Shown one piece after another: positions 17,245 through 26,080 of a stretch of 64,000 nt of DNA. A program made the position numbers and the translations under genes. Below the pieces are notes generated by a model, which did no database searches, was not told the origin of the DNA, and saw only the letters and a list, made by a program, of their open reading frames with translations. How positions within the stretch are numbered: the stretch's first letter is position 1; each line of letters begins with the position of its first letter. Source of the DNA: an uncultured Anaerolineae bacterium (GTDB lineage: Bacteria > Chloroflexota > Anaerolineae > Promineifilales > Promineifilaceae); NCBI GenBank assembly GCA_905479495.1, contig CAJQMR010000005.1:310001-374000 (forward strand), written 5' to 3'.

Positions 17245-18216
17245 CTACAGTCGTTTCTTAAACTCCGCCGTTAGCGCGGGCAGCACTTTGAACAGGTCGC
17301 CCACGATGCCGTATTGCGCCAGCTTGAAGATGGGCGCGTCGGGGTCTTTGTTGACGGCCACGATGATCTTGGACGTGCGCATACCGGCCTGGTGCTGGAT
17401 CGCCCCGCTGATCCCGGCGGCAATGTATAGGTCCGGGCTGACGGTTTTACCCGTTTGGCCAACCTGATGCTCGTAGGGAATCCAGCCCGCGTCTACGGCC
17501 GCACGCGAAGCCCCCAGCGCCCCGCCCAACGTGTCCGCCAGTTCCTTCACTGGAGCGAACCCTTCCGGGCCAGCCACGCCGCGCCCGCCAGAGACGATGA
17601 TGCTGGCGTCAGTCAGGCTGACGGTGCCTTCTTTGCCTTCAAAACTCACCACCTTGGTGGGGATGTCATCTTCGCTCACGGCAGCATCTACCCAGGTAGC
17701 CGAACCGCTCTTACCCGTGGACTCGGCCTGGGGGAAAGCGCGGCTGCGCAGGGTGATAACCTGTGTGCTGCTGGTGGCAAAGACGTCGCTCATCAGCTTG
17801 CCGGCGTAGACGGGGCGGGTCACTTTAACAGAACCGCCCTCCACGGCGATGCTGACGCCATCGGCCACCAGACCAGCATTCAGGTCGGCGGCAACCCAGG
17901 CGGCCAAATCACGGCCCCGGCTGGAGGCGCTGGCCAGGATGACGCTGGGATTGTGTTCCTGCGCCAGTTTGGTCACCAGCGGGCCGACCGCTTCTACGCG
18001 GAAATGGCCCAGCGTGGCGTCGTCGGCACCCAACACGGCATCGACGCCCAGATCAAAAGCGGCATCAGCCACGCCAGAGACGTTTTCACCCAAGACCAGC
18101 CCGGTCAGTGGCTGGCCCAGTCCATCGGCTACGGTCCGAGCGGCGCTAACTGCTTCCCGCGAACCGGTGACGATATTACCCTCTTTGTTTTCTAGAAAAA
18201 CCCATACGCCGCTCAT
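17245..18216 (-). CDS. etfA: Electron transfer flavoprotein, alpha subunit
   Basis: A 323-residue EtfA. It carries the C-terminal FAD-binding domain with SGGRGVAGPEG, ASRAAVDAGWIP, VGQTGKTVSPDLYIAAGISGAIQH (read as consecutive pieces), and NKDPDAPIF, all typical of EtfA. With EtfB it moves electrons from acyl-CoA dehydrogenases to the quinone pool through ETF:quinone oxidoreductase, in the cytoplasm. The start overlaps the etfB stop by four bases, a coupled pair. The sequence fits the usual non-bifurcating type, but this cannot be settled from sequence alone. Confidence 0.95.
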   Translation of the reverse strand: MSGVWVFLENKEGNIVTGSREAVSAARTVADGLGQPLTGLVLGENVSGVADAAFDLGVDAVLGADDATLGHFRVEAVGPLVTKLAQEHNPSVILASASSRGRDLAAWVAADLNAGLVADGVSIAVEGGSVKVTRPVYAGKLMSDVFATSSTQVITLRSRAFPQAESTGKSGSATWVDAAVSEDDIPTKVVSFEGKEGTVSLTDASIIVSGGRGVAGPEGFAPVKELADTLGGALGASRAAVDAGWIPYEHQVGQTGKTVSPDLYIAAGISGAIQHQAGMRTSKIIVAVNKDPDAPIFKLAQYGIVGDLFKVLPALTAEFKKRL

Positions 18217-19007
18217 ATTACCTTCTCCTCAAACAGTTTGTCGGCCAGGATTTTGGCCTGTTCTTCCACGGAATCACCTTCGATGATATCGACGCTGCCT
18301 TCGCGGGGCGGAATGGCGTACACGTTAGACCAATCGACCTGGCTGCTGCCAGCGCCGTCGGCCAAGCCTAAATCGGCGGCAGACCAGGTGGGGATGGTGG
18401 CCCGGTTGGCTTTGCGGATGCCCATCAGCGAGGGGTAGCGTGGCTCGTTAATCTCTTTCACGGTGCTGATGACCACAGGCAAACTGGCGCTGACGGTCTC
18501 TTTGCCGTCGTCCAGCAGCCGCTCCACCGTAATTTTGCCATCGGCAATCTCTTTGATGGCCGAAACAAAGGTAAGCGGAGTCCAGCCCAATTTGCGGGCG
18601 ACCTGTACAGGGGTTTGGCCGGTGTCGCCGTCGATGGCTTGCTTGCCGAAGATGGCGACCTGCACATCGCCAGCTTTCTCGATGGCGGCGGCGAGGGTGC
18701 GGGCCGTGCCTAAGGTGTCTAGCCCTTGCAGTGCGGGGTCGGAAACAAGAACGGCTTCGGTGCAGCCCATCGCCAGACAGGTTTTGAGGGCGTCCTGGCT
18801 TTCTTCGCTGCCTACGGTCAGGGCGATAACGTCGGTGGCCCCGTGATTTTCCTTGAGGCGGACGCCTTCTTCCACGGTGTATTCGTCCCACGGGTTGAGG
18901 ACGTTGGGCTTGCCACCCGGATCGTCCCAGCTAACGTTGCCGCTGTTGTCTACGACGAGTACGGCCGTTGTGCTGGGCGTTTGTTTAATGCTTACAACAA
19001 CTTTCAT
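18213..19007 (-). CDS. etfB: Electron transfer flavoprotein, beta subunit
   Basis: A 264-residue EtfB. It opens MKVVVSIKQTPSTTAVLVVD and shows the ETF beta signature region (FGKQAIDGDTGQTPVQVA, then LGWTPLTFVSAI) with the AMP-binding site. It forms a heterodimer with EtfA, encoded directly downstream with a four-base overlap. The spacer upstream (19008-19212) has half-copies of the ACACAGAGG-type repeat. No acyl-CoA dehydrogenase or ETF:quinone oxidoreductase is nearby. Confidence 0.95.
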   Translation of the reverse strand: MKVVVSIKQTPSTTAVLVVDNSGNVSWDDPGGKPNVLNPWDEYTVEEGVRLKENHGATDVIALTVGSEESQDALKTCLAMGCTEAVLVSDPALQGLDTLGTARTLAAAIEKAGDVQVAIFGKQAIDGDTGQTPVQVARKLGWTPLTFVSAIKEIADGKITVERLLDDGKETVSASLPVVISTVKEINEPRYPSLMGIRKANRATIPTWSAADLGLADGAGSSQVDWSNVYAIPPREGSVDIIEGDSVEEQAKILADKLFEEKVI

Positions 19008-19212
19008 GCAAAACCTCCAATATTTTAACGCTGAGGCGCTGAGGCGCAGAGTTTTTTCTGACTGCGGTTCTTGGGGACGGCCTCGCGTTTTGTTTAATTA
19101 CACAAATAGCCAAATGGAGTACAGAGCTTTTTCTCTTAATCCTCTGTGTTCTCTGTGGCAAAAAAAGTTATTAACGTGTGCGGCAACCACCGTACGGTGT
19201 TCCGCTTACAGG

Positions 19213-19728
19213 CTAAATTTCCATCAGGCGCGTCTCGTTCAATTCGGTGAAGCGGTCGGCGAATAGATCGTTTTCAAAGGCAAAGGTGGTGGCGCGCCAG
19301 CTGAATCCTTCGATAGCGACCGATTGCCGGATGGCCTGCTTTTCCGGCAGGGCGGCGTTGGCCAGGGGTTTGCGAAAACCCCACAGCACCCCGGTGGCCA
19401 ATCCACCTCCCACCAGCAGGGCAATAAGTAGCCGCAGTCCAAAGGAAAGGGCCGCAGGCGTCAGAAGCAGGGTCACGGCTAATCCCAGCAAAAAGAGGAC
19501 ACCGCTGACCAGCCAGCTAATCTTTTGCAAGCGCTCTTCTTCGGCGGAGCGACGGTTGAGCTCACCCGCGCAGCGGCTGCACAGGGGAATATCGATGATG
19601 CGGGTGATACGGCCGTAGCGCTGCCTGAGGGTCATGGTTTCCGGGGCTGGTTGGCTGCAATGGGCGCAAATGCCGGGAAACGGTATCGTTTGTTGGGGGC
19701 GAACCTTGATCTTGATGCGTCGGGTCAT
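19213..19728 (-). CDS. Zinc-ribbon membrane protein of unknown function
   Basis: From the Met at 19728 the product is 171 residues and starts MTRRIKIKVRPQQTIPFPG. Two CxxC pairs (CAHC and CSRC, about 29 residues apart) would bind one zinc. Two membrane segments follow (LVSGVLFLLGLAVTLLL and LLIALLVGGGLATGVLWGF), then a C-terminal domain of about 55 residues with WRATTFAFENDLFADRFTEL. A longer frame begins 17 codons upstream but has no ribosome binding site and reads like non-coding sequence. Function unknown. Confidence 0.6.
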   Translation of the reverse strand: MTRRIKIKVRPQQTIPFPGICAHCSQPAPETMTLRQRYGRITRIIDIPLCSRCAGELNRRSAEEERLQKISWLVSGVLFLLGLAVTLLLTPAALSFGLRLLIALLVGGGLATGVLWGFRKPLANAALPEKQAIRQSVAIEGFSWRATTFAFENDLFADRFTELNETRLMEI

Positions 19729-20014
19729 GGAAAATAGTTTATCCGCAGATTGGCGACCACAGGTCGCTGCAGATTGCAATCTAAAGTGTTAAGAACTGCG
19801 TACGGTTACCATGAATATGGTCACTATTGATATGATTCGGCAGATTATAGCGGCAGCAGCTCGGTTTATAAAGAAGAAATCACGAATGGGACGAATAAAC
19901 AAATGAAACGAATGTTGCCAAAAGAATTCGTGCTATTCGTTAAATTCGGCATATTCGTGTTTGTTAAGCTTTTATGCCGCAGTGCGTTATAGAATAGCAC
20001 AAACCTAGGGGAAA

Positions 20015-21196
20015 ATGCAATTGGAAAAATTACGAAGACGCTGGCTGGGGCTGGCGGTTATGTGGGGAACGGCCGTTCTCCTTTTCTATGTTTGGCTGCG
20101 GCAGGTGTGGCAAATTGAGTTGGCCAATCGCTGGCTGCTGCTGACGTTGCCTCCGCTGTTTTACTGTTTGTGGGTGGTGGGGCGACATCTGGCCGAAAAT
20201 AAACGTACGGGCGAAACGGCCGTGTTGCCCACCTTTGGCTGGGGCAACCGGCTCACTTTGCTGCGCGGCTTGGCCATCAGCATGGTGGCGGGCTTCTTGT
20301 TCAGCTCGTGGCCCGAGGGCGGCCTGGCCTGGCTGCCCATGCTGCTCTACACCGCTGCCGACGTGGCCGATTATCTGGATGGCTACCTGGCGCGCATTAC
20401 CAACCACGCCACCAAACTGGGGGAGCGGCTGGACATGGAATACGATGGCCTGGGGATGCTCATCGTGAGCTTGCTGGCGGTGTGGTACGGGCAACTGCCG
20501 GCATGGTATCTGATTTTGGGACTGGCGCGGTATCTGTTTGTGTTTGGCCTGTGGGTGCGGGAACGGCGCGGCTTACCCTATCAGGACCTGCCTCACAGCG
20601 TGCATCGGCGCGTCTTTGCCGGGTTCCAGATGGGCTTTATGAGTTCGGTTCTGTGGCCCATCATGCCACCCGAATTTGCCACGATTGCCGGGACCACGTT
20701 TGCCATCCCGACGGCGCTGGGGTTTTTGCGCGACTGGTTCCTGGTGACGGGCCGGTTGGACCCCCAGGCGACCGCTTATCGGCGGGTGCAGCAATGGTTG
20801 TATGTAACCACCACCTATCGTCTGCCGCCTGTTTTGCGCATCGCCCTGGCCAGCAGCGTGACGGCTATCTTTTTGGCGCTGCCACAAGCCTGGCCGCCGC
20901 CTGCTTGGATCGATTTGTTTATCAGTTGGGGCTTGCCGCTGCCCGTGATTGTGGCCAGCATTGCCGTGGTCTTGCTGCTGCTGGGCGGCCTCCTGGTGCT
21001 TTTGGGCACGATGGGGCGGCTGGCGGCGTTTTGGCTGGTCTTTCCCCTTGGTTTTGACATGGTGACACGGGGGCTGGGTTGGGCCAATGGGCTTGGTTTG
21101 GCAACGGCCGTTTGCCTCATGCTTTTGGGGACGGGGCCGCTGTCCCGCTGGAAGCCGGAGGAACGGTATTTGCTGCGGCGGGCGGGGGAAGCTTGA
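20015..21196 (+). CDS. CDP-alcohol phosphatidyltransferase family protein
   Basis: A 393-residue membrane enzyme with a perfect CDP-alcohol phosphotransferase signature, D-x2-D-G-x2-A-R-x8-G-x3-D-x3-D, seen as DYLDGYLARITNHATKLGER followed by LDMEYD. The family joins a CDP-activated lipid or alcohol to a second alcohol, releasing CMP. The protein is nearly twice the usual 200 residues; the extra part adds hydrophobic segments at both ends (last about residues 295-370). It is followed 92 bases later by a flippase-like gene. Acceptor alcohol unknown. Its neighbourhood suggests a role in the putative pathway at 23.5-29 kb. Confidence 0.88.
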   Translation: MQLEKLRRRWLGLAVMWGTAVLLFYVWLRQVWQIELANRWLLLTLPPLFYCLWVVGRHLAENKRTGETAVLPTFGWGNRLTLLRGLAISMVAGFLFSSWPEGGLAWLPMLLYTAADVADYLDGYLARITNHATKLGERLDMEYDGLGMLIVSLLAVWYGQLPAWYLILGLARYLFVFGLWVRERRGLPYQDLPHSVHRRVFAGFQMGFMSSVLWPIMPPEFATIAGTTFAIPTALGFLRDWFLVTGRLDPQATAYRRVQQWLYVTTTYRLPPVLRIALASSVTAIFLALPQAWPPPAWIDLFISWGLPLPVIVASIAVVLLLLGGLLVLLGTMGRLAAFWLVFPLGFDMVTRGLGWANGLGLATAVCLMLLGTGPLSRWKPEERYLLRRAGEA

Positions 21197-21197
21197 T

Positions 21198-21277
21198 CTG
21201 TAATCAGTAGGTCAGAATTCAGTAAGTCAGTAGACGGTAAACTGATTACTGACTTTCTGATCACTGGTTACTGATAA
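21198..21277. repeat. Intergenic inverted repeat of the CAGTAATCAG type
   Basis: The left part contains GTAATCAGTAGGTCAG and AGTAAGTCAGTAG; the right part contains CTGATTACTGACTTTCTGA and GGTTACTGATAAC. It fills the spacer between two co-directional genes. Confidence 0.6.
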
Positions 21278-21288
21278 CGGGTACTTGA

Positions 21289-22257
21289 ATGACGAAACGA
21301 TTTTGGCAGATTGGCATTTGGATAGCGGGATTGACCATATTGTGGCTGGTGGCGCGTGAAATGCCGCTGGGGGCAGTGGTGCAAACGTTGGCGGCGCTGC
21401 GCGGCTGGCAGGTGGGGCTGTTGGCGCTGTTGAACGGCTTGGTGCTGCTGACGTTGAACGGCCGTTGGTGGCTGCTGCTTCGTGGGCTGGGATACGATCT
21501 GCCGTTTGGGTCACTATTGGGGCATCGGCTGGCGGCGTTTGGCGTGAGCTACTTCACGCCGGGGCCACAGTTTGGAGGTGAGCCGGTGCAGGTACTGCTG
21601 GTCGAGCGGCAGCATGGCGTGTCGCGTTCGGCGGCCGTTGCGGCTGTGTCGCTGGATAAAACGGTGGAACTGCTGCTTAATTTTGGCTTTCTGGCGGTTG
21701 GCGCGTTATTGGTATGGCAATCGGGGCTGTTTGGCACGGCGTTGGCTGGGGAAACGGCCGTTTGGCTGCTGCTGCTTTTGCTGCCTCCCGCACTCTATTT
21801 GTGGCTCATCTGGCGTGGGCGGCAACCTGTGTCGAGATTGCTAAGCTGGCTAAAGCTTGATCGATTGGCAACGGCCGTCTCCCACAGCGAAGCCCAAATG
21901 AACAGCCTCTGCCAGCAAAATCCTGGCGCGCTGCTGGCTGCCATTGGCATCTCTGGCCTCAGCTGGGCATTGATGATTGTCGAGTTCTCCCTGATGGTTT
22001 CTTTTCTGGGCGTGTCGCTGACGCTGGGGCAGCTTATTGCTTTGCTAACAGCGGCACGGGTGGCCTTTTTGCTGCCATTGCCCGGCGGGCTGGGCACGTT
22101 GGAAGCCAGCCAGGTGTGGGCGCTGGGCCTGATGGGCTTTAATCCGGCGGCCGGGCTGAGCCTGAGCTTGCTCATCCGCCTGCGTGACGTGGCGCTGGGG
22201 TTGTTGGGGTTGTGGTGGGGCAGCCAGCGGCTGCGGGTGGCTTGGTTACGGCCGTAA
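21289..22257 (+). CDS. Lysylphosphatidylglycerol synthase-type transmembrane (flippase-like) protein
   Basis: A 322-residue protein matching the LPG_synthase_TM/UPF0104 family (YbhN, N-terminal half of MprF). The family pattern is seen in HRLAAFGVSYFTPGPQFGGE, SLDKTVELLLN, and AARVAFLLPLPGGLGTLEASQ. About eight membrane segments are present. In MprF this domain flips a modified lipid; stand-alone members are thought to move polar lipids or glycolipids. Placement right after a CDP-alcohol phosphotransferase suggests that it handles the lipid made by that enzyme (inference). Confidence 0.88.
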   Translation: MTKRFWQIGIWIAGLTILWLVAREMPLGAVVQTLAALRGWQVGLLALLNGLVLLTLNGRWWLLLRGLGYDLPFGSLLGHRLAAFGVSYFTPGPQFGGEPVQVLLVERQHGVSRSAAVAAVSLDKTVELLLNFGFLAVGALLVWQSGLFGTALAGETAVWLLLLLLPPALYLWLIWRGRQPVSRLLSWLKLDRLATAVSHSEAQMNSLCQQNPGALLAAIGISGLSWALMIVEFSLMVSFLGVSLTLGQLIALLTAARVAFLLPLPGGLGTLEASQVWALGLMGFNPAAGLSLSLLIRLRDVALGLLGLWWGSQRLRVAWLRP

Positions 22258-22478
22258 CTGTGCCATTTCTCCGGAAACTGCCTGCTACTCCCCAGAGTAT
22301 TGGGAATCCAATCGACACAGACATGCGTATGTTAAAATAACCTGGGGCAGATTTGCATCTTGTTGTAGGAAGAGGTGTCCAAACAGCAGAATACATTCTA
22401 GACGACATGGCAGCAAAATTCGGCCGTTTCCTTCCCCGTTTTTTATTCATCTTTTTTGATATGAGGAGGTTTTTTCAC

Positions 22479-22817
22479 ATGGACATGGTGGCAAATTTAT
22501 CAGGTCGGCAGAAGGCGATTGTGGGGTTGACGGTGGTAACGGCCGTTATTCACGTTGTGCTCGGCATTATATCTGGCGGCAGTTTTATGGTTATTTTTCT
22601 GCTGAACGGGCTGGGTTATCTGGCATTGTTGGCCGGGCTGTACTTTTTGCCTCAGCTGGCCGGACAGCGGTCGATGGTGCGTTGGGCGTTTTTGGCATTT
22701 ACGGCCGTAACCTTCATTCTTTATTTTGTCTTCAACTGGCCCGAAATCTGGAATCCGATGGGCATCGTTGATAAGTTGGTTGAATTGGTGTTAATGATCT
22801 TGCTTTTCCAGGAGTAA
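22479..22817 (+). CDS. Small membrane protein of unknown function
   Basis: The start is the ATG at 22479, with GAGGAGG nine bases before it; longer frames upstream are not supported. The 112-residue product (MDMVANLSGRQKAIVGLTVV at the N-terminus) has four hydrophobic segments and few charged residues. Two ACGGCCGT palindromes encode Thr-Ala-Val within membrane segments. It precedes a rhomboid gene on the same strand. No family is recognised. Confidence 0.65.
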   Translation: MDMVANLSGRQKAIVGLTVVTAVIHVVLGIISGGSFMVIFLLNGLGYLALLAGLYFLPQLAGQRSMVRWAFLAFTAVTFILYFVFNWPEIWNPMGIVDKLVELVLMILLFQE

Positions 22818-22973
22818 AGCCAACTTCATTGTAAAAGGCAGATTTATTTGGACGCTGCTTGCCTGATGGTTACAATCGGGCAAGCAGCGTTTTGTTTTAT
22901 TGGCCATCAACGAGATTCTTGACGTTCAGCTTCGATTGGAGACTTTCCTTAATCGATCCAACCCAGTTACCCA

Positions 22974-23555
22974 ATGTACCTTTATCGCTTGTACGAAACC
23001 TTCCTAAATTTACCAGCCGGGTTACAGGTCGTTCTGTTGTTTTTGCTATTTATGTATGTGCTTCATCTGTTAGATGGCTTTTTGCTCAAAAAGCGCCTGA
23101 CAAATACCTATGGTTTAAAACCACGACAAGGCAACAATTTGTTGTCACCCGTGTTGGCCCATACCTTGCATGGCAGCTGGAAACATTTGTTTAGCAACTC
23201 ACTGCCCTTTGCCATCTTGGGGTCAATTATTGCTCTGACCAATTTGCGGGCCTTTTGGATTGCTACAGCCGCAATCGTCGTCATTGGTAGCTTGGGTACC
23301 TGGTTGTTGGGAGCCGGTGGTAGACATCTGGGGGCCAGTGGCCTGGTTACCGGTTATTTTGGCTATGTGGTTTCTGAAGGGTTTTTTAATCAAAACATAC
23401 AATCAGCGCTCATTGGCATTGTTGTGGGCGTTTTCTACTTTGGTATCTTTCGCATGGTCTTTGGCCGATTTAAAGGGGTTTCTAACGTCATGCACCTTTT
23501 TGGCTTTTTAGGTGGATTGTTAGGTGCCTGGATGATGCCATTCCTTCTTCAGTAG
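22974..23555 (+). CDS. Rhomboid-family intramembrane serine protease
   Basis: A 193-residue six-helix protein. The catalytic Ser lies in GASGLVTGYFGY (GxSG motif, residue about 122) and the catalytic His in NVMHLFGFLGGLLGAW near the C-terminus. The upstream HLFSN motif, which helps form the oxyanion site, is also present. Rhomboids cleave transmembrane substrates within the lipid bilayer. The length is the minimal bacterial size. There is no obvious substrate gene next to it. The ribosome binding site is weak. Confidence 0.88.
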   Translation: MYLYRLYETFLNLPAGLQVVLLFLLFMYVLHLLDGFLLKKRLTNTYGLKPRQGNNLLSPVLAHTLHGSWKHLFSNSLPFAILGSIIALTNLRAFWIATAAIVVIGSLGTWLLGAGGRHLGASGLVTGYFGYVVSEGFFNQNIQSALIGIVVGVFYFGIFRMVFGRFKGVSNVMHLFGFLGGLLGAWMMPFLLQ

Positions 23556-23565
23556 CATACGCTAT

Positions 23566-24429
23566 TTATTGCTCCCCTGGCCATCGCCCTAAAAAATCTA
23601 GCTGGTGGGCAATATACACCAGCTCCCCCGCATCAATTTGTGCTTGCCGCTGGGCAATCCACCTGGCAAATTGGGCTTGGTCTAGTGCCGGATGTGTTGC
23701 CAGCGCCCGGTGCATCGTCTCCACAATAAACTGTAAAAAATATTTTTCATCCGCCGGGTAGCCCTCTGCTGGATGTTCGTTTGGCTGGGCAAAAACTACC
23801 CAGTCGGAACTGCCAGCGGCTAGAATGGTAGCCCCGAGCTGCCGCAAATGGCTAAACATGTGCCGTCCACTGCGGCTGTCGCCGGAGGGTTGCCCATCCG
23901 TGAGGCGCTCATCCATTGTTTGATGATAGAGTTGCTCAATTTGGGCATCCAACGCCGGATCAATGGTGGGTTCCAACGTGGTGACGCCATCGAAGTTGAT
24001 GCTGAAGTAGAACAATCCGCCTGGTTTGAGCAGCGAAAAAAGTTGCGGCAGCGTGGCTGGAACATCCATCAAATCCAAGAAGGCATGCGCGATGAGGACA
24101 TCCCACTGCCGCTGGCCCTGCTTCTGCTGAATGAAGTCAAACAAGTCCACCGCTTCCAGACTCAGCCGTATTGTTTTGGGCAAAGGAGCCAGCCGTTGCA
24201 GTGCTGTGGCAATGTTTTCTGGCTGATTGTCGATGGCTGTGTAGGTTGCTGTAGAAATGAACTCTTGTTCAGCTAGCCGTTCAGCCATTGTGCCAATGCC
24301 CGCACCTACCTCCAGAATGTTGGGCTGGGCGGGTAGGTTTTGGCGCAGCATCTGCCAGACGTGAGCGTTTAGGGCGCGGTCATCGACCGTTTTTTTGGCA
24401 GATAGGTAATGGGGAAAATCGTAAATCAT
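23566..24429 (-). CDS. Class I SAM-dependent methyltransferase
   Basis: A 287-residue protein with SAM-binding motif [16 protein letters not shown] (about residues 38-52), motif [16 protein letters not shown], and a following [12 protein letters not shown] strand, the pattern of a Rossmann methyltransferase. It is the last gene of the minus-strand operon starting at 29024. Acceptor unknown. The preceding glycosyltransferase gene ends 17 bases upstream, and a facing pair of short repeats lies at their junction. Confidence 0.85.
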   Translation of the reverse strand: MIYDFPHYLSAKKTVDDRALNAHVWQMLRQNLPAQPNILEVGAGIGTMAERLAEQEFISTATYTAIDNQPENIATALQRLAPLPKTIRLSLEAVDLFDFIQQKQGQRQWDVLIAHAFLDLMDVPATLPQLFSLLKPGGLFYFSINFDGVTTLEPTIDPALDAQIEQLYHQTMDERLTDGQPSGDSRSGRHMFSHLRQLGATILAAGSSDWVVFAQPNEHPAEGYPADEKYFLQFIVETMHRALATHPALDQAQFARWIAQRQAQIDAGELVYIAHQLDFLGRWPGEQ

Positions 24430-24443
24430 TCTTGTTTACCAGG

Positions 24444-24511
24444 TGTCATACCCGCGAAGGCGGGTATCTATTTTTGTGCCCGGCCTGGATTCCTGCCTGC
24501 GCAGGAATGAC
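24444..24511. repeat. Facing pair of short ATTCC-type palindromic repeats
   Basis: GTCATACCCGCGAAGGCGGG and, inverted, CTGGATTCCTGCCTGCGCAG form two small palindromes about 25 bases apart. They resemble the widespread ATTCCCGCGCAGGCGGGAAT type of interspersed repeat (Neisseria dRS3-like). The sequence encodes the final residues of the glycosyltransferase frame. Confidence 0.65.
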
Positions 24512-25573
24512 AGATCGGAGGAAATTGTGAATTTGGGACATGCTTTGTGACCAGGTGGGGTGGGTCGCAAATTGTTTTTGTGCGCTGAGGCTCATTTGGG
24601 TGAGCATATCGCGGTTGTTCTGCAGGGTTTGGAGATGCTGGCGCAGTGTTTCCACATCATCGACTAAAAACCCATCCACGCCCTCGGTAATGATTTCGTG
24701 GGTGGCTCCGCCGCGTCCGGCGATGGCGGGCAGCCCAAAGCCCAGCCCTTCCAGGTAGACAATGCCGAAGCCTTCGTAGCTGGATGGCACCACCAGCAGG
24801 TGGCTTTGGGGTATTTTCTGAGCAAGCTCAGCATCGCTGAGCGGGCCGTGCAGCGTGACGTTGGGGGCCAGATTGTGCTGGATGATGCGTTGTTGGATGT
24901 GTTGGGTGTAGCGAGGGGAAACGGCCGTTTCCCCCACGACGTCCAAGTGCCAATCCGATTTAGGCAAGTCCGCCACAGCCTCAAGCAAAACATGTAATCC
25001 TTTGCGCGCGATCAGATTGCCCACAAACAGCAGCCGCAATGGCCCCGGCTGGTGGGCACGGGCTTCAATTTGCTGCGGCGTGATGCTGGGTTGAAAGCGG
25101 TCGCCGCCTGGCAGCGCCACAACGTGGGGCTGCGACTTTCCTACCAATGACTGCACCACCTGCCGCGTTGTCTGGCTGTTAAAGATGAAGCCATCCACTG
25201 AAGCCAAATAGCGCTGCTCCACCAGTCGGTAAAACCAATTTTGCCAGCGGGGACGCCGTTCGCTGCTGCGTAAATGGTGAACAATGCTGATGATCGGGTA
25301 ACTCACTTCGCCGCGTAGCCGCTGGTTGAGCCAAAATAGCGAGGGATGATTCAGCTCATCTTGCAGCAAGATGTCAAAATCGGCCAGGCGCAGCTGCTGG
25401 CGCAGGGCAAACCAGAGGTTGTGCAGCAGGTGACGGCCGTATCCTTCCCAGGGCAGCGAGATGATGTCTACCTCATCACCAGATGCTTCTAACTGTTCGA
25501 CCAATTTACGATCATACAGGTAGCCGCCGGAGAGGGTTTGGAGACGGCCGTAAATGATGAGCCCTATTTTCAT
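24446..25573 (-). CDS. Glycosyltransferase family 4 protein
   Basis: A 375-residue GT-B glycosyltransferase. The C-terminal domain shows FVGNLIARKGLHVLLEAV and the family EX7E motif in SYEGFGIVYLEGLGFGLPAI. It probably transfers a sugar from an NDP-sugar in the cytoplasm; acceptor and donor are unknown. The last ~23 residues (RSVIPAQAGIQAGHKN and on) are encoded by an interspersed repeat and are unlikely to belong to the original fold, so the natural stop was probably lost when the repeat arrived. It is the fifth gene of a six-gene minus-strand operon. Confidence 0.88.
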   Translation of the reverse strand: MKIGLIIYGRLQTLSGGYLYDRKLVEQLEASGDEVDIISLPWEGYGRHLLHNLWFALRQQLRLADFDILLQDELNHPSLFWLNQRLRGEVSYPIISIVHHLRSSERRPRWQNWFYRLVEQRYLASVDGFIFNSQTTRQVVQSLVGKSQPHVVALPGGDRFQPSITPQQIEARAHQPGPLRLLFVGNLIARKGLHVLLEAVADLPKSDWHLDVVGETAVSPRYTQHIQQRIIQHNLAPNVTLHGPLSDAELAQKIPQSHLLVVPSSYEGFGIVYLEGLGFGLPAIAGRGGATHEIITEGVDGFLVDDVETLRQHLQTLQNNRDMLTQMSLSAQKQFATHPTWSQSMSQIHNFLRSVIPAQAGIQAGHKNRYPPSRV

Positions 25574-25582
25574 GATGAAATT

Positions 25583-25658
25583 GGGTAATCGGTAATTAGT
25601 GGTCGGTAATCGGTAAAAGCTGACACCGATTACTGTTCACCGTTTACGGATAACCGGT
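25583..25658. repeat. Inverted repeat of the GGTAATCGGTAA type overlapping a gene end
   Basis: The left part GGTAATCGGTAATTAGTGG pairs imperfectly with ACCGATTACTGTTCACCG and following bases. The right arm encodes the last ~9 residues of the PTPS-like gene. Confidence 0.6.
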
Positions 25659-26019
25659 ACGATGCCCAGGCGATCTCATTTTCCCAAATCTTCACGGTGA
25701 GATGGCTGAGCGTTTCCGCCTGGATGCGCTCGGCAAGCTGGGTAGCCAGGATGCGCGAGAAATGCTCAATGCTGGGGTTAAGTCCGGCAAATTCGGGCAG
25801 GTCGTTGAGCGTTTTGTCTTTGTAGTAGGCGACCAAGGCTTCCAGATTGGCTTCGATATCCACAATATCGACGAGATAGCCATGCTGATCCAGCGTCGGG
25901 CCGCTGAGTTGCAGTTCCACGACGTAATGGTGTGAATGCCACTCATTTTCGGCCCCCCAATCCCCGCCGATGAGGAAATGCTGGGCGACAAAATCACGTT
26001 TAACGGCGACGGTGTACAT
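25630..26019 (-). CDS. 6-pyruvoyl-tetrahydropterin synthase / QueD-like protein
   Basis: A 129-residue PTPS-family protein. Zinc-binding His are seen in AQHFL and WHSHHYVVELQL, and the C-terminal IEHFSRILATQLAERIQ and VKIWENEIAWASY fit the family (the conserved Glu pair). Known members act on dihydroneopterin triphosphate to give 6-carboxy- or 6-pyruvoyl-tetrahydropterin, in queuosine or biopterin pathways. No queuosine genes lie nearby. It sits in an operon with a GTP cyclohydrolase II fusion, so it may act on a GTP-derived intermediate of another pathway. GGAGAA lies five bases before the ATG. Confidence 0.85.
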   Translation of the reverse strand: MYTVAVKRDFVAQHFLIGGDWGAENEWHSHHYVVELQLSGPTLDQHGYLVDIVDIEANLEALVAYYKDKTLNDLPEFAGLNPSIEHFSRILATQLAERIQAETLSHLTVKIWENEIAWASYRLSVNGEQ

Positions 26020-26041
26020 AGATTCTCCGTTTTGGTGGTTG

Positions 26042-26080
26042 GCGGCTGGTGGCTAGTAGCTGCTACTAGCCACCAGCCGC
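26042..26080. terminator. 39-bp near-perfect palindrome
   Basis: Two 19-base arms (GCGGCTGGTGGCTAGTAGC and its complement) surround a single central base, immediately after the dehydrogenase stop codon. It could terminate or stabilise the upstream message. Confidence 0.6.

Noticed and set aside
24444..24511. Possible CRISPR repeats
   Set aside because: Only two facing short palindromes with one spacer and no cas genes; they match a common interspersed repeat.
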